DNA of 64,000 nucleotides. Origin: Gibbula magus. Taxonomy: Eukaryota > Mollusca > Gastropoda > Trochida > Trochidae. This document shows positions 49,273 to 62,159 of the stretch, one piece after another; position 1 is the stretch's first letter, and every line of letters starts with the position of its first letter. Where the stretch lies: NCBI GenBank assembly GCA_936450465.1, contig OW388304.1, positions 6,454,700 through 6,518,699 of the forward strand. Direction: 5' to 3'. Under the pieces are notes generated by a model, which worked only from the letters and a program-made list of their open reading frames with translations, did no database searches and was not told the DNA's origin. Both the position numbers and the translations under genes were made by a program.

Positions 49273-50084
49273 TATATTTCCTATAAAATTTGTGAAAATG
49301 CGTTCCTAAAGTGCCTTCATGATTAAATAAACATCTGAAAATATACCGGATACAAGAATAAAATCCTTTTTGTCACCACTCTCATCCTCTACACAGACCC
49401 ACCACTGTTTACAACACGCACTGCCTCTACCGAGCTGCAGGCTGGTTCTTACTGACTGAACTCTCTGCTGGTAACTGCTTCCAGCTTGACTCTCAATACA
49501 AGCCAATACAAGTCTGACATTTTTAAGGACTCTTGTACTAATGGTTTAAGAGGCATGAACTTGAGTTTGTTTGAAAGTTGATATGAATAAGACCAATGAT
49601 ATTACATTGGACATTTAATCACAGTTATTAAAGGCATCCACCACTTTAGTTGGGCAGAGGTTCGCAATCCCCTTTTCATGTGGAAATTAAAAAAAAATGA
49701 CAGTTGAAGCTTCAGTCAAGACAATGGTGCAGTCTTCCCCCCACCCTTTCCGAGAGAGAGAATGCTCATTTACTAAAATGCTACAGTTGTTATAAACTAT
49801 AGTTACTGTCTTACTCTGTGTGTCATACAGCATCATGTCGCTCAGCTTTATTGCTGGGTAGACGAAAAACACCGGTGGGTTCCCAATGTGCCTACGGTCT
49901 TATCAAAACAAAGCAATGTATGAGTGCGACCATTTACACCCCTTGGGAAGTTATTACTACATAACCTCGACAACAAATAAACTCTTCCAAGATGAGTGTT
50001 ACTGGAAGTAAGTAAGTAGGTAAGTCAGTAAGGATAGAACTTGTTCATTAAATGTTCAGTATGTACATGTCTATTCACTTTATG

Positions 50085-52727
50085 TTCACATCATATACAT
50101 CCTACATCAAACGTTTTTCACATCATATACCTCCTACATCAAACGTTTTTCACATCATATACCTCCTACATCAAACATTTTTCACATCATATACCTCCTA
50201 CATCAAACATTTTTCACATCATATACCTCCTACATCAAACGTTTTTCACATCATATACCTCCTACATCAATCGTTTTTCACATCATATACCGCCTACATC
50301 AAACGTTTTTCACATCATATACCGCCTACATCAAACGTTTTTCACATCATATACCTCCTACATCAAACGTTTTTCACATCATATACCTCCTACATCAAAC
50401 GTTTTTCACATCATATACCTCCTACATCAAACGTTTTTCACATCATATACCGCCTACATCAAACGTTTTTCACATCATATACCTCCTACATCAAACGTTT
50501 TTCACATCATATACCTCCTACATCAAACGTTTTTCACATCATATACCTCCTACATCAAACATTTTTCACATCATATACCTCCTACATCAAACATTTTTCA
50601 CATCATATACCTCCTACATCAAACGTTTTTCACATCATATACCTCCTACATCAAACATTTTTCACATCATATACCTCCTACATCAAACGTTTTTCACATC
50701 ATATACCGCCTACATCAAACGTTTTTCACATCATATACCGCCTACATCAAACGTTTTTCACATCATATACCTCCTACATCAAACGTTTTTCACATCATAT
50801 ACCTCCTACATCAAACGTTTTTCACATCATATACCTCCTACATCAAACGTTTTTCACATCATATACCGCCTACATCAAACGTTTTTCACATCATATACCT
50901 CCTACATCAAACGTTTTTCACATCATATACCTCCTACATCAAACGTTTTTCACATCATATACCTCCTACATCAAACGTTTTTCACATCATATACCGCCTA
51001 CATCAAACGTTTTTCACATCATATACCTCCTACATCAAACGTTTTTTACATCATATACCTCCTACATCAAACATTTTTCACATCATATACCTCCTACATC
51101 AAACATTTTTCACATCATATACCTCCTACATCAAACATTTTTCACATCATATACCTCCTACATCAAACGTTTTTCACATCATATACCGCCTACATCAAAC
51201 GTTTTTCACATCATATACCGCCTACATCAAACGTTTTTCACATCATATACCTCCTACATCAAACGTTTTTCACATCATATACCTCCTACATCAAACGTTT
51301 TTCACATCATATACCTCCTACATTAAACGTTTTTCACATCATATACCGCCTACATCAAACGTTTTTCACATCATATACCTCCTACATCAAACGTTTTTCA
51401 CATTATATACCTCCTACATCAAACGTTTTTCACATCATATACCTCCTACATCAAACGTTTTTCACATCATATACCGCCTACATCAAACGTTTTTCACATC
51501 ATATACCTCCTACATCAAACGTTTTTCACATCATATACCTCCTACATCAAACGTTTTTCACATCATATACCGCCTACATCAAACGTTTTTCACATCATAT
51601 ACCTCCTACATCAAACGTTTTTCACATCATATACCGCCTACATCAAACGTTTTTCACATCATACACCTCCTACATCAAAGTTTTTCACATCATATACCTC
51701 CTACATCAATCGTTTTTCACATCATATACCTCCTACATCAATCGTTGTTCACATCATCTACCTCCTACATCAAACGTTTTTCACTTCATATACCTCCTAC
51801 ATCAAACGTTTTTCACATCATATACCGCCTACATCAAACATTTTTCACATCATATACCTCCTACATCAAACGTTTTTCACATCATATATCGCCTACATCA
51901 AACGTTTTTCACATCATACACCTCCTACATCAAACGTTTTTCACATCATATACCTCCTACATCAAACGTTTTTCACATCATATACCTCCTACATCAATCG
52001 TTGTTCACATCATCTACCTCCTACATCAAACGTTTTTCACTTCATATACCTCCTACATCAAACGTTTTTCACATCATATACCTCCTACATCAAACGTTTT
52101 TCACATCATATACCTCCTTCATTGAACGTTTTTCACATCATATACCTCCTACATCAAACGTTTTTCACATCATATACCTCCTACATCAAACGTTTTTCAC
52201 ATCATATACCTCCTTCATTGAACGTTTTTCACATCATATACCTCCTACATCAAACGTTTTTCACATCATATACCTCCTACATCAAACGTTTTTCACATCA
52301 TATACCTCCTACATCAAACGTTTTTCACTTCATATACCTCCTACATCAAACGTTTTTCACATCATATACCTCCTACATCAATCGTTTTTCACATCATATA
52401 CCTCCTTCATTGAACGTTTTTCACATCATATACCTCCTACATCAAACGTTTTTCACATCATATACCTCCTACATCAATCGTTGTTCACATCATCTACCTC
52501 CTACATCAAACGTTTTTCACTTCATATACCTCCTACATCAAACGTTTTTCACATCATATACCTCCTACATCAAACGTTTTTCACATCATATACCTCCTTC
52601 ATTGAACGTTTTTCACATCATATACCTCCTACATCAAACGTTTTTCACATCATATACCTCCTACATCAAACGTTTTTCACATCATATACCTCCTACATCA
52701 AACGTTTTTCACTTCATACTTCATTAA
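50085..52727 (+). repeat. 32-bp satellite, about 82 copies with higher-order structure
   Basis: The unit is CACATCATATACCTCCTACA plus TCAAACGTTTTT. Diagnostic variants are CGCC for CTCC, CATT for CGTT, and in the 3' third CTTCATTGAACG and ATCAATCGTTGTTCACATCATC. Runs of these variants recur: the pattern 'two CGCC, three CTCC, one CGCC' starts near 50287, 50703 and 51183, that is 13 and then 15 units apart. The unit has no forward stop and is 32 bases long, so all three + frames read the same 32-residue repeat; one frame stays open for 694 codons. Confidence 0.95.
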
Positions 52728-52893
52728 ATACTTCATATGTGCATTTGTTTTGCTCATAGGTGTATACATCATTATCACAACTGAAGCAAACGAATATAAC
52801 TAAATTTTGTTCATGCCATTTACTACCATAAATTCTTCATATGTGCATTTATTACTCATAGATGTATACATCATATCAATTAGCACGATTTAA

Positions 52894-53178
52894 TCAAACA
52901 CCATATAAATCACATATATGTTTCATATCATATATTTCAATAAATACTCCATAGGTACATTTATAATTTATCATAGAGGCACCATCACCGATAAACACTA
53001 CTGAGACAAACACCGAAGCCACCAAATCAGTTTCATCCTGCTGTGTGGTTCTTCTGATCATCTTCTGCAGTACGTTCAGTGACTCCAAGAACCGGAGACC
53101 GTTGTGGTATCCCAAGAGGTGAACATTTGTTGTGGGCCAGTGTTTACATGTTGGTTCTACATTCACACAGAAAAGCAT
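52894..53178 (-). other. Unassigned open frame with coding-like core
   Basis: A 94-codon minus frame. Its first two thirds (codons for GYHNGLRFLESLNVLQKMIR and DETDLVASVFVSVVFIGDGA) have GC-rich third positions, unlike the AT-rich flanks and the last 25 codons. This suggests an exon or a relic ending near 52985. No family is recognised with confidence; a vague likeness to a caspase large-subunit strand is not supported by an SHG motif. Confidence 0.25.
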
Positions 53179-53179
53179 G

Positions 53180-54105
53180 CCTAATAATCAATCAATGTTG
53201 ATGTCACATAATCGCTGGATGTGGTAAATACATATCCTTCTAAGAATGTGATCACTGCTTCCATATTTAATTATATGGATTATACTTTATATTAGAAGTT
53301 TGAAGTTTCAAAAAGCCTTTAGTCGATAGGAAACATACAGTGTATTTATAATGAAGTCGATTATGTATGTTGTCATATGTTGAGTTTAAAAACTGCTGTA
53401 AATGCTTTCTTAAAAATAAAAAAGTTAAAAAAAGGAAGTAGATTATCAAATACTACCAAACTAAGTAAATTGTATGTCCACGGAACAGAATTATTAAGGA
53501 CCTCACTCATCATCTAAGAAGGGGTGTATATCTAGTTCCCTCATTGCCTACACTATGTCTTTAGGCACAATGGGATGTAGGCACATTGGAAACAAACCCA
53601 AACCAGGTATTCTGTTCTATAGCCGTAACCTTCAGCTCAAAGGGACAAGAGCACGCTTTTCGTGCTCAAAATAGCTGTTCTAGGTCATGTGAGTTCAACT
53701 GTGCCCAATTCACCTTCCTATCGATGCAATAAAATACTTATCATTCGATAACGACAATATTGAAATGGCAGAAGTCAGTATAAGAGGTTACACACATCGT
53801 AAGAGTCGCTAATGTATAAAATGGGAGACATAGAGTGTTGTTAGGATTGTGTGCAGTTTTCTAATATATTTCGATCTCTGCATTGTCAACAACGAATGAA
53901 ACTTCACCTATTTCTAATACACTGTGTAAGCATTGCTGTTGCATTGAAATAGCAACTGCCGTTTTTGATCTCCAGGTTGTGTGAAAAATGTTAATTTTGC
54001 CGATATTGTAGTTCATTTCGATTAAATGCAACGTTGTATTATCTACTTCCGGTCTTGTAAAATTAACTTTAAAATCTGAGTAAGTACATATTTTCCAGAT
54101 AACCT
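53180..54105. other. Non-coding, nothing recognised
   Basis: AT-rich DNA with a small perfect hairpin GAGCACG/CGTGCTC at about 53650. Confidence 0.4.
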
Positions 54106-54110
54106 GTAGA

Positions 54111-54533
54111 TACATTACCTGAGGGAAGATGGTTTGTAACATGGAGAGATATGCATTACCTGAGGGAAGATGGTTTGTAACATGGAGAGATATGCATTAC
54201 CTGAGGGAAGATGGTTTGTAACATGGAGGGATATGCATTACCTGAGGGAAGATGGTTTGTAACATGGAGAGATATGCATTACCTGAGGGAAGATGGTTTG
54301 TAACATGGAGAGATATGCATTACCTGAGGGAAGATGGTTTGTAACATGGAGGGATATGCATTACCTGAGGGAAGATGGTTTGTAACATGGAGAGATATGC
54401 ATTACCTGAGGGAAGATGGTTTGTAACATGGAGGGATATGCATTACCTGAGGGAAGATGGTTTGTAACATGGAGAGATATGCATTACCAGAGGGAAGATG
54501 GTTTGTAACATCGAGAGATATGCATTACCTGTG
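54111..54533 (+). repeat. 41-bp tandem array, about 10 copies
   Basis: Unit ATGCATTACCTGAGGGAAGA plus TGGTTTGTAACATGGAGAGAT. Units are nearly identical, with GAGAGAT and GAGGGAT forms interspersed. The unit carries forward stops, so no long frame results. Confidence 0.9.
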
Positions 54534-56430
54534 CATCATTTATGTTTTGAAATGATTGGCGTGCAACTGTGTCATTAAACATTGCGCTATGTTTGTACAG
54601 TTTTTCGACAGGAGATCCTCTCTGATCAATTCATAAAAATGAAAATAAAGAAAGATGAGACATTTTGTGAAAATTTCGATTAAAAGATTTAGCATAACTA
54701 AGTTACTATCGTAGGAAATAACGATAATTCATCACGAATTAAATATATGTATGTGATTGAAATACCAAATATAGTTCTATATTTACGGCGTATAGAGGTG
54801 ACGATAATATAACGTCATATGACAAGACGTAAAATGATAGTTAAATTCGTTTTAGTAAATTGGACATGTGGGCCGACAACTCAACAGATGTAATACATAT
54901 TATTTGGTATCACAAAATATTACAATAAGTGCATTTGATATTTCTTCTAAAAATATCATGGAATACCTTAAAGAAACTATGATATCGCACCATCTACTAA
55001 TTTATAGTTTACCTCGCGTTTGTCTGGCTGAACAATGTATTGTTATCACTTTTTACATGAAAATCGGATATTGTCATTCATTAATGAGAAACTCAGGACA
55101 AACCACATTTTTAAAGAACATTTTAATCGTTTGGCTGAATTGTGCAACAAAAACATCGAGCTTATCTGGAAAATCTATTTCGAGAGTAATTTGATGTTAT
55201 ATGTCTAACGTCTGTCTTATACATTATCAGATTCATCGCAATAATTGGCCGGGTAATTATGAATTATTTTGTTAAAAGGCTAATGACTAATCAAAATTAT
55301 ATCAATACGTAACGAATACGCGTAGGGGCTGATGTCTCATTAAGATATACAGGCGATGATTAGGTTAGGTGCAGACACTCGATTATATAGTTTCTTATCA
55401 TTACATTGACACACGTGTGACATAAGGCTGTCAGAACGTTGTGTAGAGTTTACATTGTAATGCAGGTTTGAATGTCTGTAAAGGTGACATTAAACGGTGT
55501 TTGTCAAAATATTATTCCTAATTAATTTTTCTATAAACATGCGTTCACATATATACAAAATGCCTAATTATGTTTTAGGCTATTTTAGGGACACTACATA
55601 TTATCATAAAATTTGAATTAAGGGTATGATATCGGCGAAGTCAAATAAAGCGATGTAGTGGTTTAATCAATTCGAGTGTGGACATTTTATACACATTGTA
55701 GTTAATGGTGCTTAAAATGTTTAAAGGGACGCTGGTTTAATGGTAACAACGAGTCGCAGACAGACAGACAGACAGACAGCCAGACTGGAATGGTTCATTA
55801 AATGTCACAAATGCGACATGTACATGATTGTAAACATGGTATAAACCAAGTAAATATGTTTACCAACCAGTCATGATTTGGCGTATGAGATATCTTTAAA
55901 CGTATCACATACAGTCAAGCCGTGTATTTATGACACAGAAATAAAGTCATGGTTTCTGTAGTTCACCAGACTTTATATTGTCTGATGCTGAAGACTTAAA
56001 TACATTTGTATATTGTTGTCCAGATGAAGTACAGTGCATTGACATGACCTTGAAAATTACATGATCACTAAAATTGTTCAGTGTCAGTGCAAGAAAGCAT
56101 GACTTGAAACTACATTTGGAGGAAATTGGTTGTCAAAGAATAACGATTCATAAAAAGGGTTTTGAAAAGAAAGTGACTCTTCAAATTCAAATGGAATTTT
56201 TTTTTTTTTTTTTTACTTATTAATGGTGTTGATGGCTTGACATTTGGCTAAATTGAAAGCTGATAGGATAAAGATCATAGGTATTGCATTGGGCACTTGG
56301 TCACAGCAGTTACGCCCTGGTTGTCTGGAGTAGGGTAATGGAAGTTACAAGTCTTAGTTTCCAACCACTAAAGATCATATTCCCAAAATTTTAGCTTTCT
56401 AACATTACTGGTGTTGGTAAACCACATTAA
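54534..56430. other. Non-coding; one CAGA microsatellite
   Basis: AT-rich DNA with (CAGA)n at 55756-55779 and poly(T) near 56197-56213. The 108-codon frame at 54868-55194 has no domain. Confidence 0.4.
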
Positions 56431-56439
56431 AGTTCCACC

Positions 56440-57420
56440 TCTGCCACGCCCTTAATTTGGAAGTAGTGAACAAAGTCCCCATCCATCAACTATCATATTA
56501 AAAAAAAAATTCTAGCTGAATCGGTTCTTTGGGAGAAGTCGTTTAAAGATTTTATGTGGGTCCCTGTCACGATCATATTTGTTTGGGGATCAATACAATG
56601 AAAAGAGTTAAGTCTTCATATAACAAAGATGTTAATCTGAAAATTTCAGTTTCCTATCCTGGCCCAATTATAAGAACGTTCATTGTCCTTCGTCCAGAAT
56701 CATACATACTCCTCTCCTCGGTGTCTTCACCACGCCATGTTAGGAGTATGAACGGATCAAAAGTCCCATCGCAAAGACCGAATCAGAACCAATTACAAGT
56801 GAGCTGGCTTTGTTCCTGAAGAACACACCTGAACAACGTGCGCCCTAATAATATAATGACCAATCACGACTGAGCTTTCCACTCGGGCGCATCCTAATGG
56901 TATATATGATATGACAAGCTGTGATTACTCAGAGCAGTCTGATGGTGTGTTTATTCTTAGATCTGACTACATTCTGCCATGTCCTTCTGTCCGTCTCAGC
57001 CGCTGGTTCATCCATTCGTCTTTACTGTTATCTTATACAAGTAGTTAGTTCATATTAAATAAATCTATTAAATAAAGACCATATAATTTCGAGGACGTTT
57101 CATTCTAGACAAGAAGTGTGTACTCATACACAATGTAACCCGGATGTAACTGAAGAGCATTATCACGGCGATTATTATTAGATCGTGGCGTCACGGAGTC
57201 ATCAAATCTACAATTTATAATCCTCATTAAATAAGGAATTTACACCCTAGTTTTCAGCAGGACGTTAAACTAGGTGTTTAGGTCGTGGCCCCTGTAAACC
57301 TTATCACGGAACACATAGCCGTCATATCTACAATTTATAATCCTCATTGGCTAAGGAGTCTGTACACAAGATTTCAGTTCTCTAGATGGTGGTTGTCTGA
57401 TGAGCTGCACATACCCGTTT
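56440..57420 (+). mobile_element. Old interspersed repeats related to 62160-62640
   Basis: TCTACAATTTATAATCCTCATT occurs at about 57208 and 57328, each followed by TAAGGA.T.T.TACAC and TTTCAG. The same blocks (CTACAATTYAGAATCC, AAGGAATCTG, ATTTCAGCTTTCT) recur at 62160-62520. A 40-base segment GTAACTGAAGAGCATTATCA also occurs at 57147 and 57821. No coding part is preserved. Confidence 0.45.
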
Positions 57421-58035
57421 TGGCATCTCCTTAGCGTAGAAGTAGAATGAAATACATTGATATATTTTCTTTTTATATAATTGTTTAAATGAAGTGTAAT
57501 TCAAAATGATGCACTTTTTATTCACTAACATGTGAGAAATATGTATATATCAAATGTTGGTTAGGCTAAAAATACATTTCATATAAATTGCCTATTTCTG
57601 AAAACCACAGGCCGAAATACATTTCATATATACATATTTCTGTACACCACTGGCCAAAAATACAATAAAGATTGATTGGGTTTATGATAATATAAATTTG
57701 TCAAATAAGAAATAACTATTCAAAAATGATTTATAGATTTGAAAATGGTTTGTATCTTAATTTTGAATACAGACCTATCTAACATGCATATTATGAACGG
57801 AAGTTTGTACTCGTACAAAATGTAACTGAAGAGCATTATCACGGCGGTTATTGCAGGCAACTATACTCGACTACTACTATCATCACAAGATTTATAAATG
57901 AAGGTATATGCATCTGGTTTAAAGTTCAACATTTATATAAAGCTTTTGTATTTGTTTTAAGAGACCCAGAATACATTTACAGGGACATTCAGTATTTAAA
58001 TATATATATACTGTATTGGGGTTTGATACGTGCTT

Positions 58036-58625
58036 ATAAATTCAGACTTTGAAATTTAAGCGATATGCTCTCTGCTGATTGGATTAAACAAGGTAATGTG
58101 ACCGGTATACATTCTCATAAACACAAGACTGACAGCTGAAAAGGATAACCTTCATAACCTGACGTTTAAAAAAAATAACCTGCGGTACTACTTTATCACT
58201 GTATCATTGCGCAATTATTACACTGCTATCACATGCTCTTTTCTTGATTAAACTTTTTAAAAACCTTACAACGTGAAATCTAATTGTAGTTTGATTTGAA
58301 AGTTTGATTAAAACAGCATATTAGAACCAAAAATTAAATACTTTAATCATACTTCCTGTGAACTACGTTTTGCGCGTGGTGACACATAAGTGATGCGGTA
58401 TTATTGTGGGCGGAGCTTAGCGCATGATATCTATGCACTGTACACTTTTTGCCGAGATTTTGTACATTCAAAAGTTTATTGACTGATTAGAAATCACTTA
58501 AATATCAAAGTTGAATTTATAAGAAATAGATTTCATAATGTGTTTGTTCACTGACTTATAAACGGTTTGAATGTTCAAGTTAAACTGTAGTATAAATGCC
58601 GTGAAAAGCTCCGGCATTTATACCA
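58036..58625 (+). repeat. 592-bp tandem duplication, copy 1
   Basis: It starts ATAAATTCAGACTTTGAAAT and ends with the hairpin TATAAATGCCG...CGGCATTTATA. It aligns along its length with copy 2, with scattered substitutions and small indels. It includes GTGGGCGGAGCTTAGCGCAT. No coding potential. Confidence 0.9.
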
Positions 58626-58627
58626 AT

Positions 58628-59225
58628 ATAAATTCAGACTTTGAAATTTAAGCGATATGCTCTCTGCTGATTGGATTAAACAAAGTCATGTGACCGGTAT
58701 ACGTTCTCATAAACACAAGATTGACAGCTGAAAAGGATAACCTTCAAACTCTGATGTTTACAAAAAATAACCTGCGGTACTACTTTATCACTGTATCATT
58801 GCGCAATTATTACACTGCTACCACATTGCTCTGTTCTTGCTGTAACCTTTTAAAAAACCTTACAACGTGAATTCTTATTGTTGTTTGATTTGAAAGTTTG
58901 ATTCAAACAGCATATTAGAACCAAAAATTAAATACTTTAACCATATTTCCTGTGAACTACGTTTTGCACGCGGTGACACATAAGTGATGCGGTATTATTG
59001 TGGGCGGAGCTTAGCGCATGATCTATGACAATACTTAACATTTGTTTTGCCGAGATTTTGTACATTCAAAAGTTTATTTACTGATTAGAAATCACTTAAA
59101 TTTCAAAGTTTGAATTTATTAGAAATAGATTTAATAATGTGTTTGTTCACTGGCTTATAAACAGTTTGAAAGTTCAAGTTAAACTGTAGTATAAATGCCG
59201 TCGACAAGCTCCGGCATTTATACCA
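58628..59225 (+). repeat. 592-bp tandem duplication, copy 2
   Basis: It begins three bases after copy 1 ends and shows the same order of blocks (GCGATATGCTCTCTGCTGAT, CTGCGGTACTACTTTATCAC, CATTGCGCAATTATTACACT, GGCGGAGCTTAGCGCATGAT). The TATAAATGCCG hairpin at its end is intact. Confidence 0.9.
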
Positions 59226-59291
59226 GTTTAACTTGCACCTTTCAAACCGTTTATAAGCCAGTGAACAAACACATTATGAAATCTATTTCTT
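59121..59291. repeat. Foldback with about 65-bp arms around the copy 2 hairpin
   Basis: Left arm 59121-59186 (AGAAATAGATTTAATAATGT...) and right arm 59225-59291 are reverse complements, with TATAAATGCCG/CGGCATTTATA as the inner stem. A further partial right arm follows at 59295-59354 in direct orientation. Inference: this is the shared terminal inverted end of a MITE-like unit, nested or rearranged. Confidence 0.8.
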
Positions 59292-59359
59292 AATTAACTT
59301 GCACCTTTCAAACCGTTTATAAGCCAGTGAACAAACACATGAAATCTATTTCTTGATAA

Positions 59360-60712
59360 TAGCATATGTGATGAATTCCGTCCAAATAAGAGTTGCATAT
59401 TAAGCCCGATCTAATTAAAATCAGATCGTAATTAGTTCCACTGCGTTACATGTATATTGTGTAACGTAATACAACTAATTACGGTGTGATTAATTTTAAT
59501 GAGACTGTCAAATAGCATAATATATGAAAATTACTTATTTTCAATGACAATGGAACAGCGGTCTAAAACAAAAGCAGAAGCCGAAACTACACGCCCCATT
59601 TACATGCACAGTACTTATATGCCTATTAATTTTTACCAACCAAATTTTGTTTTTTCGTCTGTGATAGAGAAGTTTACAAATAAGTATTTTACTACATTAC
59701 GTGCGCCAGTCGCGGTACATTATTCGGTTTTCGATTAGAAATCACTACATTCACCTTTATATTTTTGCTATACTCAATAAACTAGCATTTGTCAGTAATT
59801 TTCAATAAAATAACACCATTTATAACGTCTGACATAGGTGTCTCCCACAACACAATGAATGTCATTTCAAGTTGTTCAATAAATCAAAGCTTTGCGTTAA
59901 GTTTCTCGTAATGGCGTCGATATTTTTCCCTGGATAGATTTGTGACAATCTTTGATCAGACATTAGTCACGTGACACGACGCCGGTTTGTGATTAGCGGC
60001 CTTCGTCGTCTCAAATTGTGACGTCATTACCAATAATGCGCTGACAGAATGCATGTGCGTGAAAACGTGCCACTATCAGTAACGTCCGAGATTATGACGA
60101 TAAGTTGGTAATTATCTCCCTTGTTTTCGACACACTTACTGGATCATGCGCACAACTTCCTCATGCAATACGAATCCGTTAAGTTTCCCATTACAAAATA
60201 AATCATGAAAAATATGATTTTGTCCAAAGGCACATGAAACTGACTTACAGCGTTATGTTTGATGTTGAGATTAGCAACGGGGATAATTTAATGAAAATTA
60301 TTTCGTCTCTGAAGAATGATTAATTCTTTGATCGCACATAAGATAATGATTGATGTTAATGTCATCTGAACATGCTTTTTTTTGGTTTTGTTCGACTTAC
60401 TACTTTTTACATTAAACATATTTTTTTTGGGTTCAATTCTCGACATATGTTTCATTTTGACCGAGTAAAGATAAGTATCACAAATCATAATCAAGAAATA
60501 TATCAATTTACTAAAAACTAAATCATCCAAAGTATTGCTTCCAAATTACACCATAGAAGTAAATACAACAATTAACGGTAAGCTAGCTCCCTTATCAAAA
60601 GATAAATCTTTTGAACAAGGATATTTGTTCATAAACTCACATTTAACCTAGCTAAGAAAAAGAATTGATGAAATAACTGGAAGTCGTATTTGTTCTGCCT
60701 TGCTCTCCATGG
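59360..60712. other. Non-coding; short CRE/E-box cluster
   Basis: 59950-60030 holds CTTTGATC, TCACGTGAC and TGACGTCAT within 80 bases and is GC-richer than its flanks. No gene is seen; the 79-codon frame at 59499-59738 has no domain. Confidence 0.3.
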
Positions 60713-60780
60713 TGTAGCTGCATCCCGAAAGATTGTTCACCCACGTGCGTATCTTAGAGCGAAAATCATGTAAATTGGCT
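60713..60780 (+). mobile_element. Dispersed short repeat, copy 2 (CAGCTRCATCCCGAAAG family)
   Basis: It matches 28965-29041 block by block: GTAGCTGCATCCCGAAAG, TTGTTCACCCACGTGCGTAT, TTAG and AAATCATGT. Confidence 0.5.
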
Positions 60781-61433
60781 TCCATTGTGACGTCAATTAA
60801 ATTACATTAATTGCAATGACAAATAATCACCCTTTATTTATGTGTACAATAATCATTATAAACCATGCAATGTGATCGAACTTTGGTATCATGAAATAGA
60901 TCGAAGGAGTAAACTTTTGAAAATTCAAATTTCCTTATTTTCAAGTGAAAGTGTCAATGGTGATAAAATGAGGAAAATATACATAACAAAAACATTCAAT
61001 GAGATTATGAGGAATACATGATCAATGTTTGACGCAGTCTATCACTTACTGGATGTTTTACAGAAGAAACAATAAAATTTAGTTTTGGAAAGTAAAGACC
61101 TGCTAAAACTGTTACGGTTTACTATGAGGTTAACAAATAAGGCATGTTACAGAACATTCAACTATCTTTTTCCAAACAAACAGCGAAATGAGCGGTTACG
61201 TTTTCGCGTTGATAGGATGTTATAAAGGCTCTGTTTTTGTGTGTGCATATCGAAGGAAAACCAACTCCCATGGCTTAACCGAACCAAGTACCTTCGCTTT
61301 GCAACTCTTTTTAATGACTAAGGAGTATTATTTATCCATTGGTAACACTTATTTACCTTTTCGTGAGATCACTTTATTTCAGTAAGAACGGCATGTTAAA
61401 TACATCCCATATAAATTACATATACGATATTTG

Positions 61434-61485
61434 CACTTGGAAACACCAGAAAGTGAACGAACTTTCGCGATGCAGCTGTATACCT
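61434..61485 (-). mobile_element. Dispersed short repeat, copy 3 (reverse)
   Basis: The minus strand reads TATACAGCTGCATCGCGAAA and then GTTCGTTCAC, matching copies 1 and 2 over the first 30 bases, then diverging into CTGGTGTTTCC. Confidence 0.45.
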
Positions 61486-62159
61486 CCTGTTCCATAACTA
61501 ATGAACAACTATGAAAAGGCAATACCATTTTCTTAAAGTGCCACTTTCAGTGTTTTTGGATTAGCATATACCAAACGTTATCAATTGTGTTATTTTATCG
61601 CAAAGTACGGACTGTCGCTGAAGATTTTTTTAAATTTATTTTTATTAAATGCTAATTGGATCAGTGTGACGGTGTCAAGACATTATTATTGAAATACCGA
61701 AAACCGGACAATGAAGAAACAGTCAAACACACTTTGGAGACTTATGTAAATATTACAGAAAGACAGAGTTGGTATTTATCAATTTAAAGCACAATAAAAG
61801 GTCATGAACAATTGAAATTGCATGTTTTGTATGAAGAACCAGATTTTACACCAGGGAAATAATTTATTCATATTAAATTACACGTATGTTCAAAATATAA
61901 ATTATAATGCATAGTTTTGAGTTCCATACTGATGCTGTATTCGTTTAATTTACTTCCCACTCCCAAAATATAAGAAATAGAGCCACGGGTTCTGCAGCTC
62001 AGGATTGGTATTATTTGGTGTAGAAAAACGGAATAGATTGTTCTTAACATAATGTACAACCCCTAGCCATTAACAATTTCAAATTGTTCATAAGTGTCAG
62101 TGCATAACAAAATAATGACATGACACTTAAATTGTATCACAATTCCTGCAAAGCTATTG

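Noticed and set aside
50041..52125. 694-codon open frame
   Set aside because: It is wholly satellite; the other two forward frames are equally open, so it is not evidence for a protein.
52894..53178. Caspase-like fragment
   Set aside because: There is a faint likeness around DETDLVASVFVS, but the catalytic SHG is absent and no QAC.G exon is near.
53650..53668. Small perfect hairpin resembling a histone mRNA stem-loop
   Set aside because: The stem is GAGCACG/CGTGCTC, not the conserved histone GGCYCUU sequence, and no histone gene is near.
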